Part shown: piece after piece, positions 11,346-21,826 of the stretch
Layout: each line of letters opens with the position of its first letter
Numbering within the stretch: position 1 is the first letter of the stretch
From: Polyodon spathula
Taxonomy: Eukaryota > Chordata > Actinopteri > Acipenseriformes > Polyodontidae
Assembly: GCF_017654505.1 (NCBI RefSeq)
Contig: NC_054572.1
Span: forward strand, 3,408,914-3,472,913
Direction of reading: 5' to 3'
Length of the DNA stretch: 64,000 bases
The notes under the pieces: generated by a model
What the model saw: the letters and a program-made list of their open reading frames with translations, nothing else
Database searches by the model: none
What the model was told of the DNA's origin: nothing
Translations under genes and position numbers: made by a program

Positions 11346-12031
11346 GGATGGGAGGAATGTGGAAAATGCAAAAAAACAGACACAGAATGAGTGTTCGACC
11401 CAGGGCTTAAATAAGGAGGTTAATTAATAGATTAGCTTGATTAACTACAGACGAGCCCCTGCACCTGCTCCCCGAACAAAACACAATTGATTTACAATAA
11501 AGTCCTGTGCCTTTTGATAGAAATCTCATCTAACCGTGACAGACCCAAAGGCAATTATTCCAGTCGCAGGGTGACAGTCAAAGAACAAACTCCCCTTTGC
11601 ACTTAATTCTGGGAATAACATAATCCGCATGTATCAACATTGACTTCTTCTTTTTATAACTGGGTGCTGAATGTCCAAACAAACAGACAAAACACAGCAA
11701 ACACTAAACACACAAGTATCGTGCTCACCTATGTCAGCACGAGTAGCAATTGTTTTAGTTTTGAAAGTGCTCTTACTCTCCTTCTCTCTCCCGGTCTTTT
11801 GCCCTGAACACACCAAACCCGAGTGAAAGATGTGTGCCTCTTCTATGCAGTTGGCTTGACTGCTTGCTAAATTGATAAATTTGAGCAGACACAGTCTGCA
11901 TGTGAACTAATTGTGCACTCCCTGTGCCCCCATGCAAATACCCACTTTAATCTGCAGGTGAAGTGCACCACTACACACATAAATATGCACCACTGCACAT
12001 ATCTCCCCCCTTGTGCACAGCACACATAGCC
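11346..12031. other. Possible LTR-like or retroelement-derived tract (minus strand)
   Basis: On the minus strand CAGGTGCAGGGGC is followed by TATA-like CCTTATTTAAGCC (about 11415), the same order seen in LTR-like unit B. No matching termini or coding sequence were found. A 60-codon minus frame at 11634-11816 has no recognisable domain. Confidence 0.3.
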
Positions 12032-12539
12032 TTAACCCTTTCCAGTTCAATGTCGGACCCTGTCCGACATCTCGAAAAGACATAAAGCACAGGTTTCTAG
12101 TCGTTTTTTCTCCGGAAAAAGCAGAGAAAGCCGAGAAAACCATTAATTGGCTGAGTGAGACCGATAGGAGTAAAACGAAACCGAAAAAAAGGGGGATTGT
12201 GAGCAAAAGCCCTAGCAGCTGCACCAAACAGAGACAAGCAGATATAAACATAGGAGGCAGCTGCTTCCGCATCCAGCACTCAAAGAATATCAAGGACATT
12301 TGCAGAGCTTTTTGAGAGTCTATGAAGAGGTATGTGAAAAATACAGCAAACACAGGGTGAGGCTTGGCTGGAGATGCAGTACTTATGTCGCTTAGCATTG
12401 CAATGCCCTTTAAACCAGTTTTATTCAGAAAACAAATAATAATAATTAAACAGTGCGCGTAAAATAAAGAGAGCATGTGAAAATAGATTGGACATGACGT
12501 GCCTGACAGGTGCTGAAAAAATGGACCACAAAGGGTTAA
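12032..12539. mobile_element. piggyBac-like TTAA miniature element (508 bp)
   Basis: The element is bounded by TTAA at 12032-12035 and at 12536-12539, the target duplication specific to piggyBac transposons. Inside these, the left end reads CCCTTTCCAGTTCAATG and the right end, reverse-complemented, reads CCCTTTGTGGTCCATTT. They share CCCTTT and a GTYCA core. The left end also holds the palindrome TGTCGGACCCTGTCCGACA. No transposase reading frame is present, so this is a non-autonomous copy that would have depended on an enzyme in trans. Both strands have unrelated open frames. Confidence 0.75.
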
Positions 12540-13011
12540 TGATCACCTCCCCCTTAAATGCCCAACTGTCTTGGTCATAGTCCTGGACCAGGAAATGAGA
12601 CATCCATGGGCCCATGGGTGGCAATGTTGCCAGTGGCACTGTTGTCAGTGGAAATACTGCTAATGGCAACGCTGCTAGCAGAAATGCTGACAGCCAAAAT
12701 GCTGACAGTGCACAGGCTGCCACAGGCTGGCTGTCTGCCCATGGCAATACTGGCAGCGACAATGCTGACAATGACAATGCTGTCAGCAGATGTGCTGACA
12801 GCACCAAGGCTGGCTTCCTCCAGCTGGGGTGGTCATAGCAGCACATATGGCAATGCTGTCAGTGGAAATGCTAGCAGTGGGGTGAGGTCCTCCTCCCGTG
12901 GTACCGCTGGAAGCTGCAAGGCTGACAGTAGGGTGGCACAGTCCAGCAGTAACAGCAGCGCTGTGTACTCCGGCAGTGCAACTGCTGCTGCTGGAGACAA
13001 CAAAGCCCTGG
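12540..13011. repeat. Degenerate GCTGACARTGRCAAT-type tandem repeat
   Basis: From about 12600 to 12900 short words such as AATGCTGACAG, CAATGCTG and GTGGAAATGCT recur at irregular spacing of about 12-18 bp. Frames on both strands stay open for over 140 codons because of the repeat. The region may derive from a repetitive element, but no domain is recognised. Confidence 0.55.
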
Positions 13012-13215
13012 GCGATGGTGAGCAGGCCTCCCGGGCGATGGTGAGCAGGCTTCCAGGGCGATGGTGAACAGGCCTCCCGGGCGATGGTGAACAGGCCTCT
13101 TAGACGATGGCGAACTGGCCTGCTGGGCAATGGTGAACTGGCCTCCCCGAGCGATGGTGAGCAGGCCTCCCGGGCGATGGTGTGCAGGCCTCCCGTGTGA
13201 TGGCGAGCAGGCTCG
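13012..13215. repeat. About 23-bp minisatellite, about 9 copies
   Basis: The unit is close to GCGATGGTGAGCAGGCCTCC plus CGG. Copies differ at the GAGCAG/GAACAG/GAACTG positions. Confidence 0.8.
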
Positions 13216-13261
13216 GGCAGCCCTAGGTGTTGCACGCTTGCCAGCTGATTCTGGAGAGGTA

Positions 13262-13440
13262 GATTCAGCTCCTCTGGTGGTGGTGGCGGGAGAATCAGGT
13301 AGTCTCCCTCTAGTAGTAGAGGCGAGAGCAACAAGTGGTTTCTCTCTGGTGGTGGAGGTGGGAGCTGCAGGTAGTCTCCCTCTAGTGGTGGTGGCAGGAG
13401 CAGCAGGTAGTCTCCCTCCAGCAGTGGAGGCAGAAGCAGT
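13262..13440. repeat. About 36-bp minisatellite, about 5 copies
   Basis: The units share GGTAGTCTCCCTCTAGTGG followed by a GGTGGxGGGAGCAGCA-like half. It directly follows the 23-bp array and is unrelated to it in sequence. Confidence 0.75.
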
Positions 13441-13555
13441 TTTCTAAAACAAACGGGCCACTAATGTAGATGCCTTCCTCTTACGTGCTATTAGAGCAGA
13501 ATTCTGTTTAAGTGTATTCAAGCCAAAACTCAAAACAAGGCCCCAGTGCACTTTA
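13441..13555. other. Short non-coding spacer
   Basis: No feature recognised. Confidence 0.5.
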
Positions 13556-13640
13556 AATAAGAGCATAAGGCTTTTTACTGGCGAGAGGCCATTCGACCCA
13601 TCATGCTCATTTGGTTGTTAAAAATCTTGCAAAGAAAGTA
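13556..13640 (-). mobile_element. CR1-type LINE 3'-end fragment
   Basis: The stretch GAGAGGCCATTCGACCCATC followed by TGCTCATTTGGTTGTTA matches the 3' terminal region of the larger minus-strand LINE at 51697-52840. It is heavily diverged and 5'-truncated to less than 100 bp, the usual fate of LINE insertions. Confidence 0.75.
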
Positions 13641-14162
13641 AATTAGACACAAGACTACCAATATGACTAATATAATAAACTGTAAGTGTTTTTAGTTGCT
13701 TTCATGGTGAACCTGTAGTCATCTGCATTGACGGACTTTGAAGCTTTATAGGTCCTGTGCTTTCCTCTGCAGGTGAAGTGTCATATTGATCCTGTTAGGG
13801 AAACTGATATGCTGGCAATGAAGTCTGTATTCATTCTGCTCTTTCCACCACCCGTGCACGTAATTCAAAACACAGGATTGTCACAGCTATCACATTACAT
13901 GCACATAAAATACAGATTAACACAATCCAAAGAATATAAAAACATCGTTAACATTTGACATGCGGTACAGTTTTAATGACACATGGGCAAATTATATTTT
14001 TGCACTTTCTAGAAAATGCAATGCAATGACGAAATAAACAAGCATCAATTAACTCCCTTTTTATCAGCTTCTAGCACATCCCTGTTTTATGTGTTATCTT
14101 TGCAGTAATATGCACTGGGATTCATTTACTTAAAATAAAAAGAACGGCAGAAACTATATAGT
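13641..14162. other. Non-coding tract
   Basis: AT-rich unique sequence, nothing recognised. Confidence 0.5.
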
Positions 14163-14705
14163 CAAAGTAAACTTTGGCAAAGAGATCGGGGTGGTGATCT
14201 GAAAGATGTTTCAATAAATTGGTGGCTTTTCCTTCATTTAGTGAAATAGCTCGCATCACTCAATTTTCAAGGTGTGGTATCCAAAGCATAATCAACAAGT
14301 AAGAAACATAATCTGTAATTGACAAACCCAGGACTGGAAGACCCAAAAAGCTGTCTAACCAGGCTGAGCAATATTTGAAGATAATATCCTTAAGGAATAG
14401 ATACAAGTGTTGAATTGAAAATAGAATTAGCAGAAGGCCATCCTTGTTAGACAGCTTTTTAGGTCTTCCAGTCCTGGGTTTGTCAATTACAAATGACGTT
14501 TCTCTGTACTTCTTAATTATGCTTCGGATACCACACCTTGAAAGTCAAGTGATGCGAGCTATTTCACTCAATGTTTTTCCTTCTTTATGCAAGTCAAGTA
14601 TAATAGTAGAAAACACTAGTGGAGGCTTTGAGTAACTGTTGATGCTCATAATGCATCAGACTAGAACATGCAACATGTTTAAAACTTTTGCAGAGCAGTG
14701 TATTA
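14163..14705. mobile_element. Inverted (foldback) Tc1/mariner-like segment
   Basis: Two arms of about 160 bp (14215-14365 and 14450-14600) are reverse complements with scattered differences, separated by about 85 bp. They share GACAGCTTTTT, GTCTTCCAGTCCTGGGTTTG and GGATACCACACCTTGAAA. Read outward-in, each arm encodes the N-terminal helix-turn-helix region of a Tc1-like transposase, with a GRPKKLS-like motif on the right arm's minus strand. The right flank ends AAAACTTTTGCAGAGCAGTG (14684-14703), the reverse complement of the CACTGCTCTGCAAAAGTTTT terminus common in Tc1/mariner elements, next to TA. The left arm has no matching terminus. Confidence 0.75.
14450..14635 (-). pseudogene. Tc1-like transposase N-terminal fragment
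   Basis: The minus strand of the right arm translates through ILDLHKEGKTLSEIARIT, a stop, then CGIRSIIKKYRETSFVIDKP and RTGRPKKLSNK. This order matches the paired-like DNA-binding domain of Tc1 transposases: two helix-turn-helix units joined by a GRPKK hook. The catalytic domain is absent. The left arm carries the same segment on the plus strand in more damaged form. One in-frame stop lies between the helices. It cannot encode an enzyme. Confidence 0.75.
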
Positions 14706-15374
14706 TAATTAAACCATAGATATGCATGTATGTTTACGTATTTACGCGTAACTCATTATTATTATTTGTAGTATTATATGAAAAAACCTGAACCTAATTT
14801 GAATACATTTTAACTCATTTTGTCTCATTGTTTGGATGCATATTAATAACATTTGTTAATATACTTTTATCGGGGGGAGCATGGCCAACCCTAACCCAGG
14901 GGTCTTACTTGCAGAATAAAATTTGAGTCCCAGTCGACATGTAAAGGCTAGTACGTCGATTTCAGGTCAGCAAGCAATCACACATATGCTCGAGACGAAC
15001 TACCCATCTAATTCAACAAGGGCAAAAATGATCACAGAAAAGTGCACGTTTTTAATTAAAGAAATCAGGCCATGCAGAATGGCTGATTCAGAACAGAGAA
15101 TCCTCAATGTGACGAGTTATTGATTTGCAACTGAACAAACGATTTAATGATGAATTCCAATATGTATCGCAATGCATAGCGCAATATTGTCTTCAGTATT
15201 GCAATATATTGCAATACAGATCCTCAGCCCCAATACCCACAACAAACAAAACAGGAAATACATCAAGGTTTAAGAGACACAACAATGGGCCTGGGGATTT
15301 TAATACACTCATATCAATTATTACCACACGGTGAAATCATAATAAAGAAACCCATAAACCACTAACAGCAGGCC
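14706..15374. other. Non-coding tract
   Basis: No gene. At about 15163-15220 the phrase GCAATATTG...GCAATATATTGCAATAC is rich in short palindromes of the kind seen in some miniature DNA elements, but no paired termini were found. Confidence 0.4.
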
Positions 15375-15565
15375 TCTGATGCTCAGTTGTTTAACCCTAT
15401 TTACTCCAAAACATTATTAGCACCATTGTTTCAGATAGTAAAAATGCACCCACTAAAGTTATCAAGACAGACGTACACAAGGGGCTGTGAGTAGTCTCAA
15501 GCTGTTTCATTATCTGTTTGGTGTTTTTAAACTTCAGACAAAACCAAAACAAGCTATCTAACAGC
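15375..15565. repeat. Unnamed dispersed repeat, copy 1
   Basis: It contains TTACTCCAAAACATTATTAG, then CAGATAGTAAAAATGCACCC and, further on, CTTCAGACAAAA. The same ordered blocks recur at 16885-17070 and partly at 17075-17160. It has no coding content and I do not recognise the family. Confidence 0.6.
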
Positions 15566-16884
15566 ATTGATGATCTAGCTAGCCTGGAATCAATACCAAT
15601 CACACAGTAATGTAGATGGTATTTCTTGCGATGTTTATCCTGTTAGTAGACAGTGATGTATATAGATGTGAAATGACACAAATGCATACCATATGCTAGT
15701 TTATTCACAGATCTTTTTACTTTGAATTTCATTATTGTTGTTATTATTATTTTCTTACTGTATCTGCGTCATGCAAATATGGGATTCAATATTCTGGAAG
15801 AGACTGAAGAAGGGCCAGGCATTAAGACCTATACAATGAACTGGAAATGCTTCCCAATTTCAGACTCATTTGCTATAGCTAAAATGTAATCTGCAACAAA
15901 ATGTAATCCATGCAAATGCATCTATCAGATGAGCGATACTCAAATACTATGCATTATTCAGCTGCTGAAAAAGCTATTGTGGGTCTATTAAAGCATCTTG
16001 TAGTGCAATCTTCACCCTGATGTATCACTGAGGATCTTGTACCGGCAGCAATTAGGGCAGCATGAACCTGAATTCAATTCTGCATCTGTATGAACATTTC
16101 AAAGTGTTCAAGTCCTCGTCTAAGAAGGTTAAACCAAGAACCTAACATAGAAGGAAGCTATAGCACACACAATGTGAGGAACAAATCTATGTTGCAAAAC
16201 TGAGAATGCAGATGATAATAAATGATACTTTATCATTATTATTCACTGAATAATGAAAAAGACACATGCATAGTACACTTGCCATTATACTGTATAGTAT
16301 GTTTTTCTTGTTTTTTATATGGAAGAAAACCTTGTGTCTCTTGATATTTCTTATAGAACATCACATGTCTCGTTTCTCCCTTGCAGTAAACCATCACTCT
16401 GCTAGCAATGTCTTTTCATCAAGTTAGGCAGCAACCAAAACGCTCCAATCTATAAAACAACCCATAATTAGGATTTACAATGGCTCTGCAAAGCAACAGC
16501 TCACGTGCACAGCATTTATACATGGGCAGGCACATGTTGAAACAGAGGGGATTCGGAGTGATTACAGCTGTGTGGTTTAACTGGTATTACTCCCAACATC
16601 AAAAACCACTGTTGTGTCAGTACTCAATACATTTATACTGATGAGTAACTCAACAGAAATGCATTTGAACTGTATTCAGGTTTTCAGTTTTTACTGCCAT
16701 TCCCCCATTGGTCATTGCTCCTATTGGTATAGAACGATGGCTATATTAACCAAAGTGTTTGTTAGACAGTCAGAGCCAGCGCCATCTAGTGCATTGCAGC
16801 TGAATTGACACCTACACCTATGTGAAGGGCTTGTTTCGCAGCAGGCATGTGTTAGATGGTGCTGATTCTAACTACTTTAAAGAC
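15566..16884. other. Non-coding tract
   Basis: Mostly unique AT-rich DNA. No gene, RNA or recognised transposon. Confidence 0.5.
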
Positions 16885-17165
16885 ACTGTGCTGGATTCTC
16901 AGACATTTACTCCAAATTGTCAAGAGCATGATTTCTTCAGATAGTAGAAATGCACCCAATAAAGTTACCATCCCAGAAATGAGCAACTCAGACATTTAAT
17001 TATGGAGCTTGTGATATATCTGGTGTGTTATTCATTTTAGAGATGGTAATTAGTTTGTCTTTCAGACAAAAAGAGTGAGATTCTCAAAGCTATTAACTCC
17101 TAATCATCATTAGCACTTTCTGTTCAATGAAGTAAAAACACACCCAATAAAGACACAAGGAAAGG
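16885..17165. repeat. Unnamed dispersed repeat, copies 2 and 3 in tandem
   Basis: Copy 2 (16885-17070) carries TTACTCCAAATTGTCAAGAG, CAGATAGTAGAAATGCACCC and CTTTCAGACAAAAAGA. Copy 3 (17075-17160) carries TTAACTCCTAATCATCATTA and AAGTAAAAACACACCCAATA. The tandem spacing is about 185 bp. Confidence 0.6.
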
Positions 17166-17188
17166 AAAAAAGAAACTAAAAAAAATGT

Positions 17189-17509
17189 GTGATTATTGTG
17201 CACAATCCCTTTACTGTTAATTCACAGAACACTGTAATGTTTAACGTGTTTATCGGTTCATACATCAGGAAATGTTTAGGGATCAGCAGAGTGGGACTGT
17301 ATGATAAAGGATTACTGCAGCTGTCTGTCTCAGCTCTAACTGAGAAGTTTAAGTGCGCCAAGGTTCAATTGGAAATGACATTGGTAGAGTCACACTGTGA
17401 ATGTGTGAGGGAGGCAGCACCTGTGTTGAAAACTCACAGAAAGTGGACGGCAAAGGAAGCTGTGGAAGATGCAAAGGCTGCCCTTCATATCAGTGATATC
17501 ATGGGGTAA
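17189..17509 (+). pseudogene. LINE polyprotein fragment, segment 1
   Basis: This open frame of 106 codons contains KFKCAKVQLEMTLVES, ECVREAAPVLKTHRKWTAKE and an AVEDAKAALHISDIMG ending. These match the linker after the reverse transcriptase in the LINE described at 17180-18540. The first half of the frame is a chance extension or diverged thumb sequence. The frame stops where intact copies continue, and the following 300 bp require several frame changes. A role in target-primed integration can be inferred only for an intact relative. Confidence 0.6.
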
Positions 17510-17857
17510 GTACAGCATGGAAGAGGAGGCCTTGGTCTCATTTCCTCCAACATGGCACAAAGCACCCCCATCTCAACTGAGGAAGTCAATGAGGTGCAAA
17601 AGCTGGAGAGGGTGATGTGCGTAAAGGCAGTTTCCCAGGCTAATCAGGGAGAATGGATGAGATGGGAGAGTGTAGAACAAGGCAAGATCGGCTGGTGAGA
17701 TCTATGGATAATGGAACAGAGCAGGATCAGTTTCCTCATCAGGTCAACATATGATGTTCTCCCATCAGCACAGAACCTGGTCCTTTGTGTTCATCGCCAG
17801 GTACATTAAGACACATTTTGACAGGATCTAAGGTGGGACTTAGCCAAGAATATTGTC

Positions 17858-18118
17858 TTGTGGTCTGGATCAGCAGGCTTTATTTACCTGGTAGAGTTAA
17901 CAGTGCCATGGGACGATGCTGTGGATGAGGCGTATGAGTGGAAGAAACTTTGGTATGCTCAACTAGCTGCTGAAATGGAACAGGAAGGATGGAGAGTCCA
18001 GGTTTACCCAGTGCAGGTGGTTTGCCAAGGATTTGCAGCAAACTCCACAACTCGATTTCTCAGAGACATCAAATTCAGTGATCAAGAGTTGCGGACGCAT
18101 AGTGAAGAGCTTATCTGA
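17858..18118 (+). pseudogene. LINE polyprotein fragment, endonuclease-like segment 2
   Basis: The 86-codon frame starts inside the domain: WSGSAGFIYLVELTVPWDDA (residues about 2-21), then EAYEWKKLWYAQLAAE and GWRVQVYPVQVVCQGFAAN, ending TTRFLRDI. A beta-strand with an E-x-T core followed by a basic helix and a second strand is the layout of restriction-like nucleases. The assignment to that fold is an inference from pattern. The upstream codons that should hold the first aspartate are damaged. Confidence 0.6.
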
Positions 18119-18540
18119 AACAGCAGAGAGGTTGAAGCAAAAAGATTCTGGTTGGGGACCTCGAAAGGAAGGTAAGTAAGCTGGTCTTAGCTGAGTAGGG
18201 GACGGAGGGGGGTGATGCTGGGACGCCAGAATCACTGTTGAGCCCTCTTAAGGTGTTGTGGGCTAGTCAACATAACACCAAGGATGGAATGTGCCCACTT
18301 GAAGACCCCGGAGAAGTACTCTACTTAGCTAAGTCCAGACGGTTGTCATGCTGATGCGCTAGGGCCATGGTTGATCCCTGGAGCCAGCATTGCAGCCGTT
18401 GTGTGTGCTGATGCACTAGGGAGGCAAAAATAGGCTGATCCATGGAGCCAGCATTACACTTCAGCCATCAACACCAGGCAGAAGGATATCTACATCATCA
18501 GATGGAAGGAAACACAGATAGATCACACTAGTTTATAGTA

Positions 18541-18960
18541 AAAGACGCTATGTCTTAGTTGGTGCTGATAATGAGTCTAATATCAGCATGAAGTTTTAAC
18601 ACCTACTCTCATGTAATGGAAATCGCATTACAGTTTCAATGGGCAATACATGTTAATAATGTATGCCATTTTCTTAATGTTATTTTGCATTTCAGCAATT
18701 TATAATGCTTTGCCATGGTAGAATATCTGCAGATTCATAATTAAAAACAGGTATTCCCTTTAACAACATTAACTGTTAAAAGGCACTCAGCAGTAGGTTA
18801 TTGTTTTAATGGCCTAATATGATGATTAAATACATAGAATGAAATAAGCCCAGAGGAAATGTAATTTTTTATTTTAAGAGTTTATAAATATTACATTGAT
18901 TCATGACATCCAATATGATTGCATTGCTTAATAATCAATTTGTGACGTTTCTAGATACTC
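18541..18960. other. AT-rich non-coding tract
   Basis: Nothing recognised. Confidence 0.5.
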
Positions 18961-19340
18961 TTAAGGAAAAGCACCTGTTATTGTCCAACAGCTCCTCTGC
19001 AATTCTGAAGTCATTCTAAACATATGTGTCACATTTGTATTGGCATTAATTCCTGACATGCTGCAGTCCCTTTGCAAATTTTGATGAAAAATCCAATGTA
19101 TTTCCTCCAGGGTGTTGACAAACGATTCCATTAAACATATTGACTGGCTAATGCGAAATGAAATAGAAAAGGAAATGCGCTCCTGCTCTCCATTGCATTG
19201 TAATAAAAGGTGTGGAACAGGCACTGGAGCTGGAAATAATGTGGTGTTGGACCAGTCCTGCAACTCAATGATACAGAGTGAAACCACTGTGTGAGAAACG
19301 TTCGAAAAGCGCTCCCTGATTGATCTTGGATACCTCAAGG
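18961..19340. other. Unassigned tract with a long minus-strand open frame
   Basis: A minus-strand frame of 167 codons spans 18961-19464 and runs into the tandem duplication that follows. It shows no recognisable domain, no signal peptide and no splice context I can defend. It may be chance, or may belong to an unknown repeat. Confidence 0.3.
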
Positions 19341-19745
19341 CCAAATTAAGTGCCTTCTCCTTGTAATGGGACTCTTGTATTAAGAAACCAAGGGGGAAAA
19401 CATGGTTCCCCCTAGGAAGTGTGCCTTCTAGGGCACTTGGAAATGTAAAATGCACACTGTCCACTTATAATATTCCAGCAAGCATTTATCAACACTGCAT
19501 AGCCTATAATGTGACTCTTGTATTACGAAACCAAATGGAAACCATTTCTCACGGCTGGATATGTTGTATATTGCAGCCGTGGAAAATGGTTCCCCCAAAC
19601 AATTGTGTCTTCCAGGGCATTTGGAAATGTAAAATGCACACTGTCCACACCTGATGTTCCAGCAGTCATTTATAAACATTGCATAGCCTATAATGAGACT
19701 CTTGCCCTAGGAGGCTCACTTCCCCCTTGGTTTCTGATGTCACAG
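19341..19745. repeat. 184-bp diverged tandem duplication
   Basis: Both copies contain GGGCAYTTGGAAATGTAAAA and CTGCATAGCC/TTGCATAGCC followed by TATAATGWGACTCTTG. The shared GGAAATGTAAAATGCACACT block begins at 19439 and 19623, giving the 184-bp period. Confidence 0.8.
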
Positions 19746-21380
19746 TGTCTGATTTAATGCGATCATTTTTCGACTTCCGTGATTTTCAACTTACTCTTTC
19801 AATGTTACGTTGTGTATTTTTGATACATTGTTAAAACTGATTGACTGGAAAAAGATCACTCTGCACATGTGCACAATTAACAGGGGACACTGAATTCTAC
19901 AGGGAACCAAATCTGATACTACAAGGGGAACGCAGCTAACTAACGACTCACTGAAACACATCACGATCTCTCTGATCCTGCTCTTCTGGGACCCTCTCTT
20001 ATGTAGAAATACGCAGTTTATAGCAAACCTTTAAGCTGAATCATCAATTTATTTAGGTTGTGGAACTGAGAACCAAAGACGAATGCCATAGGTATAATTA
20101 TTTTGGTTTTTTTACATTAACCCAGATTCTAGGTAGCAGCTGTTTAAATCTATTTCATAATAATAAACAGTGCCGGGGTTGAGGTGAATGTTGGGGTGCA
20201 TTTTGTTTATGTAAACAATGAATACAATCTCTTTGTTATAAAATATGTTATACACAGTAACAGACCAGCGTCCAGCAGTGTCTTCTGAGCAGGCATTAGA
20301 ACCAGAATTTTTATTCCGTTCCAGTTCGTCTCCGAACCGAACCGGAATTTTCAGCTCCGGTTCCGAAAGTTCCAAACGGCTCTTTCCATTCCAGTTCGAA
20401 CGAAACAAAAGACCTGTTAATATTGATTCAGTTTTTTTAAGCCAAGTAAGCTTTTTCTCAAATTAAACAAAAAAAGCATGAAATACAATAAACTCCAGGT
20501 AACTCGGCACTCAAAGGGAAAATGGTGTGACAGGTTATTGTCTGTATCATAAATGCACTTACTTTCTGTCTATAGAAACACTTACACTTGCACTTACTTC
20601 CTGTCTCTGTTTTAAACAGAAGATATGCAGAAGAAAATCCTCTCCAAGTAATGAATTATGTATGAACACTCTTTAGCACTAAGAGGATCATTGCTATCAT
20701 CGGTATGCACATTTCACAGTAAGACATACAACACATGTAACATGTACACACATGCAACTTTTCTACATACTTCTTTTGGGTATATCAATAAAAGTGAAAC
20801 ACTGAACAATTAAATCATGAATCGTTAAATGATTGAGAATACAACGATATAAATTAACGTTATACAATAAACATTGATGTTTACTCAAATCGACGATAAA
20901 ATGTCTTAACTCTTAATATCCAGGAATATAACTACTGCAGCAAACCTCTCTTTATCAACAAAGCGCTTCACTTGCCACACACACTTTTACAGCTTGTTTT
21001 CTGTGTGCATAACTTAATAATAAGTTAATAACAGTAGCTGTTTATTTTGAGTGAATACAAGACTGATCACGTAACGTGGATCCAGCATGTAGCCGACCAC
21101 AAGGTGGAAGCCAGAGCTGAAGGCAAATATAGAGCTATTTGATTCCCTGGCTGCTCCGAAAAAGCAAAATAAATGGAATACCATAGTGTTTTGAAAGCCC
21201 AGCAAGCCAAATCCAAAACAGACAAAAAACAATAGACAAAAAATAAAAAAAGATTAACAGAGAACACACTGAACGCTTTACACAAGGCTAGCATTCACCA
21301 CATTTACAGTAGAAGCCCTCTGTTTCTAATTAATGAATGCAGTGTGATAACCGACATCATGGAGATCAGAAAAGTCAATT
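19746..21380. other. Non-coding tract with a palindrome-rich patch
   Basis: No gene is recognised. At about 20300-20405 the words TTCCGTTCCAGTTCG, CCGAACCGAACCGGAATTTT and CTCCGGTTCCG form overlapping inverted repeats. Such GGTTCCGG-rich patches occur in the termini of some fish hAT-type elements, but paired termini were not found. Confidence 0.4.
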
Positions 21381-21826
21381 CCACCGAGAGGGGCGCTTTG
21401 CACTGTTACAATGGGGGTATGGACTGTGTCAACTGCACCACTGGAGAGGGGCGCTTTGCACTGTTATAAAGGAGGTATGGACTGTGTCAACTGCACCACT
21501 GGAGAGGGGCGCTTTGCACTGTTATAAAGGAGGTATGGACTGTGTCAACTGCACCACTGGAGAGGGGAGCATTGCACTGTTATAAAGGAGGTATGGACTG
21601 TGTCAACTGCACCACTGGAGAGGGGAGCATTGCACTGTTATAAAGGAGGTATGGACTGTGTCAACTGCACCACTGGAGAGGGGAGCTTTGCACTGTTACA
21701 AAGGAGGTATGGACTGTGTCAACTGCACCACTGGAGAGGGGAGCTTTGCACTGTTACAATGGGGGTATGGACTGTGTCAACTGCACCACTGGAGAGGGGA
21801 GCTTTGCTCTGTTACAATGGGAGTAT
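21381..21826. repeat. 58-bp minisatellite, about 7.7 copies
   Basis: The unit runs TATGGACTGTGTCAACTGCA, then CCACTGGAGAGGGGAGCTTT, then GCACTGTTATAAAGGAGG. Copies differ at TATAAAGGAGG versus TACAATGGGGG and GCGCTTT versus GAGCATT/GAGCTTT. Since 58 is not a multiple of three, each frame sees all phases, and none contains a stop until the array ends. Confidence 0.95.

Larger units (their letters stand above)
17180..18540 (+). mobile_element. Non-LTR retrotransposon, C-terminal and 3' UTR fragment
   Basis: Plus-strand sequence reads, with many stops, as the C-terminal third of a LINE polyprotein. It has a MTLVESHCECVREAAPVL-like opening (about 17376-17430), a cysteine/histidine segment with TLRHILTG (about 17800-17825), and then VLWSGSAGFIYLVELTVPWD (about 17852-17911). 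After the stop, a 3' untranslated region carries a roughly 70-bp duplicated block with CTGATGCRCTAGGG and GGAGCCAGCATT (18350-18460). I recognise this as a recurrent fish repeat but cannot name its clade. The VELTVPW segment resembles the PD-(D/E)xK endonuclease used by R2/R4-like LINEs. Confidence 0.65.

Noticed and set aside
12421..13334. Opposite-strand frames of 141, 169 and 183 codons as genes
   Set aside because: They lie in low-complexity repeats and are open on both strands simultaneously, with biased composition following the repeat.
18961..19464. 167-codon minus-strand open frame as a gene
   Set aside because: It runs into a tandem duplication and has no recognisable domain, exon structure or regulatory context. 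It is kept only as an unassigned tract.
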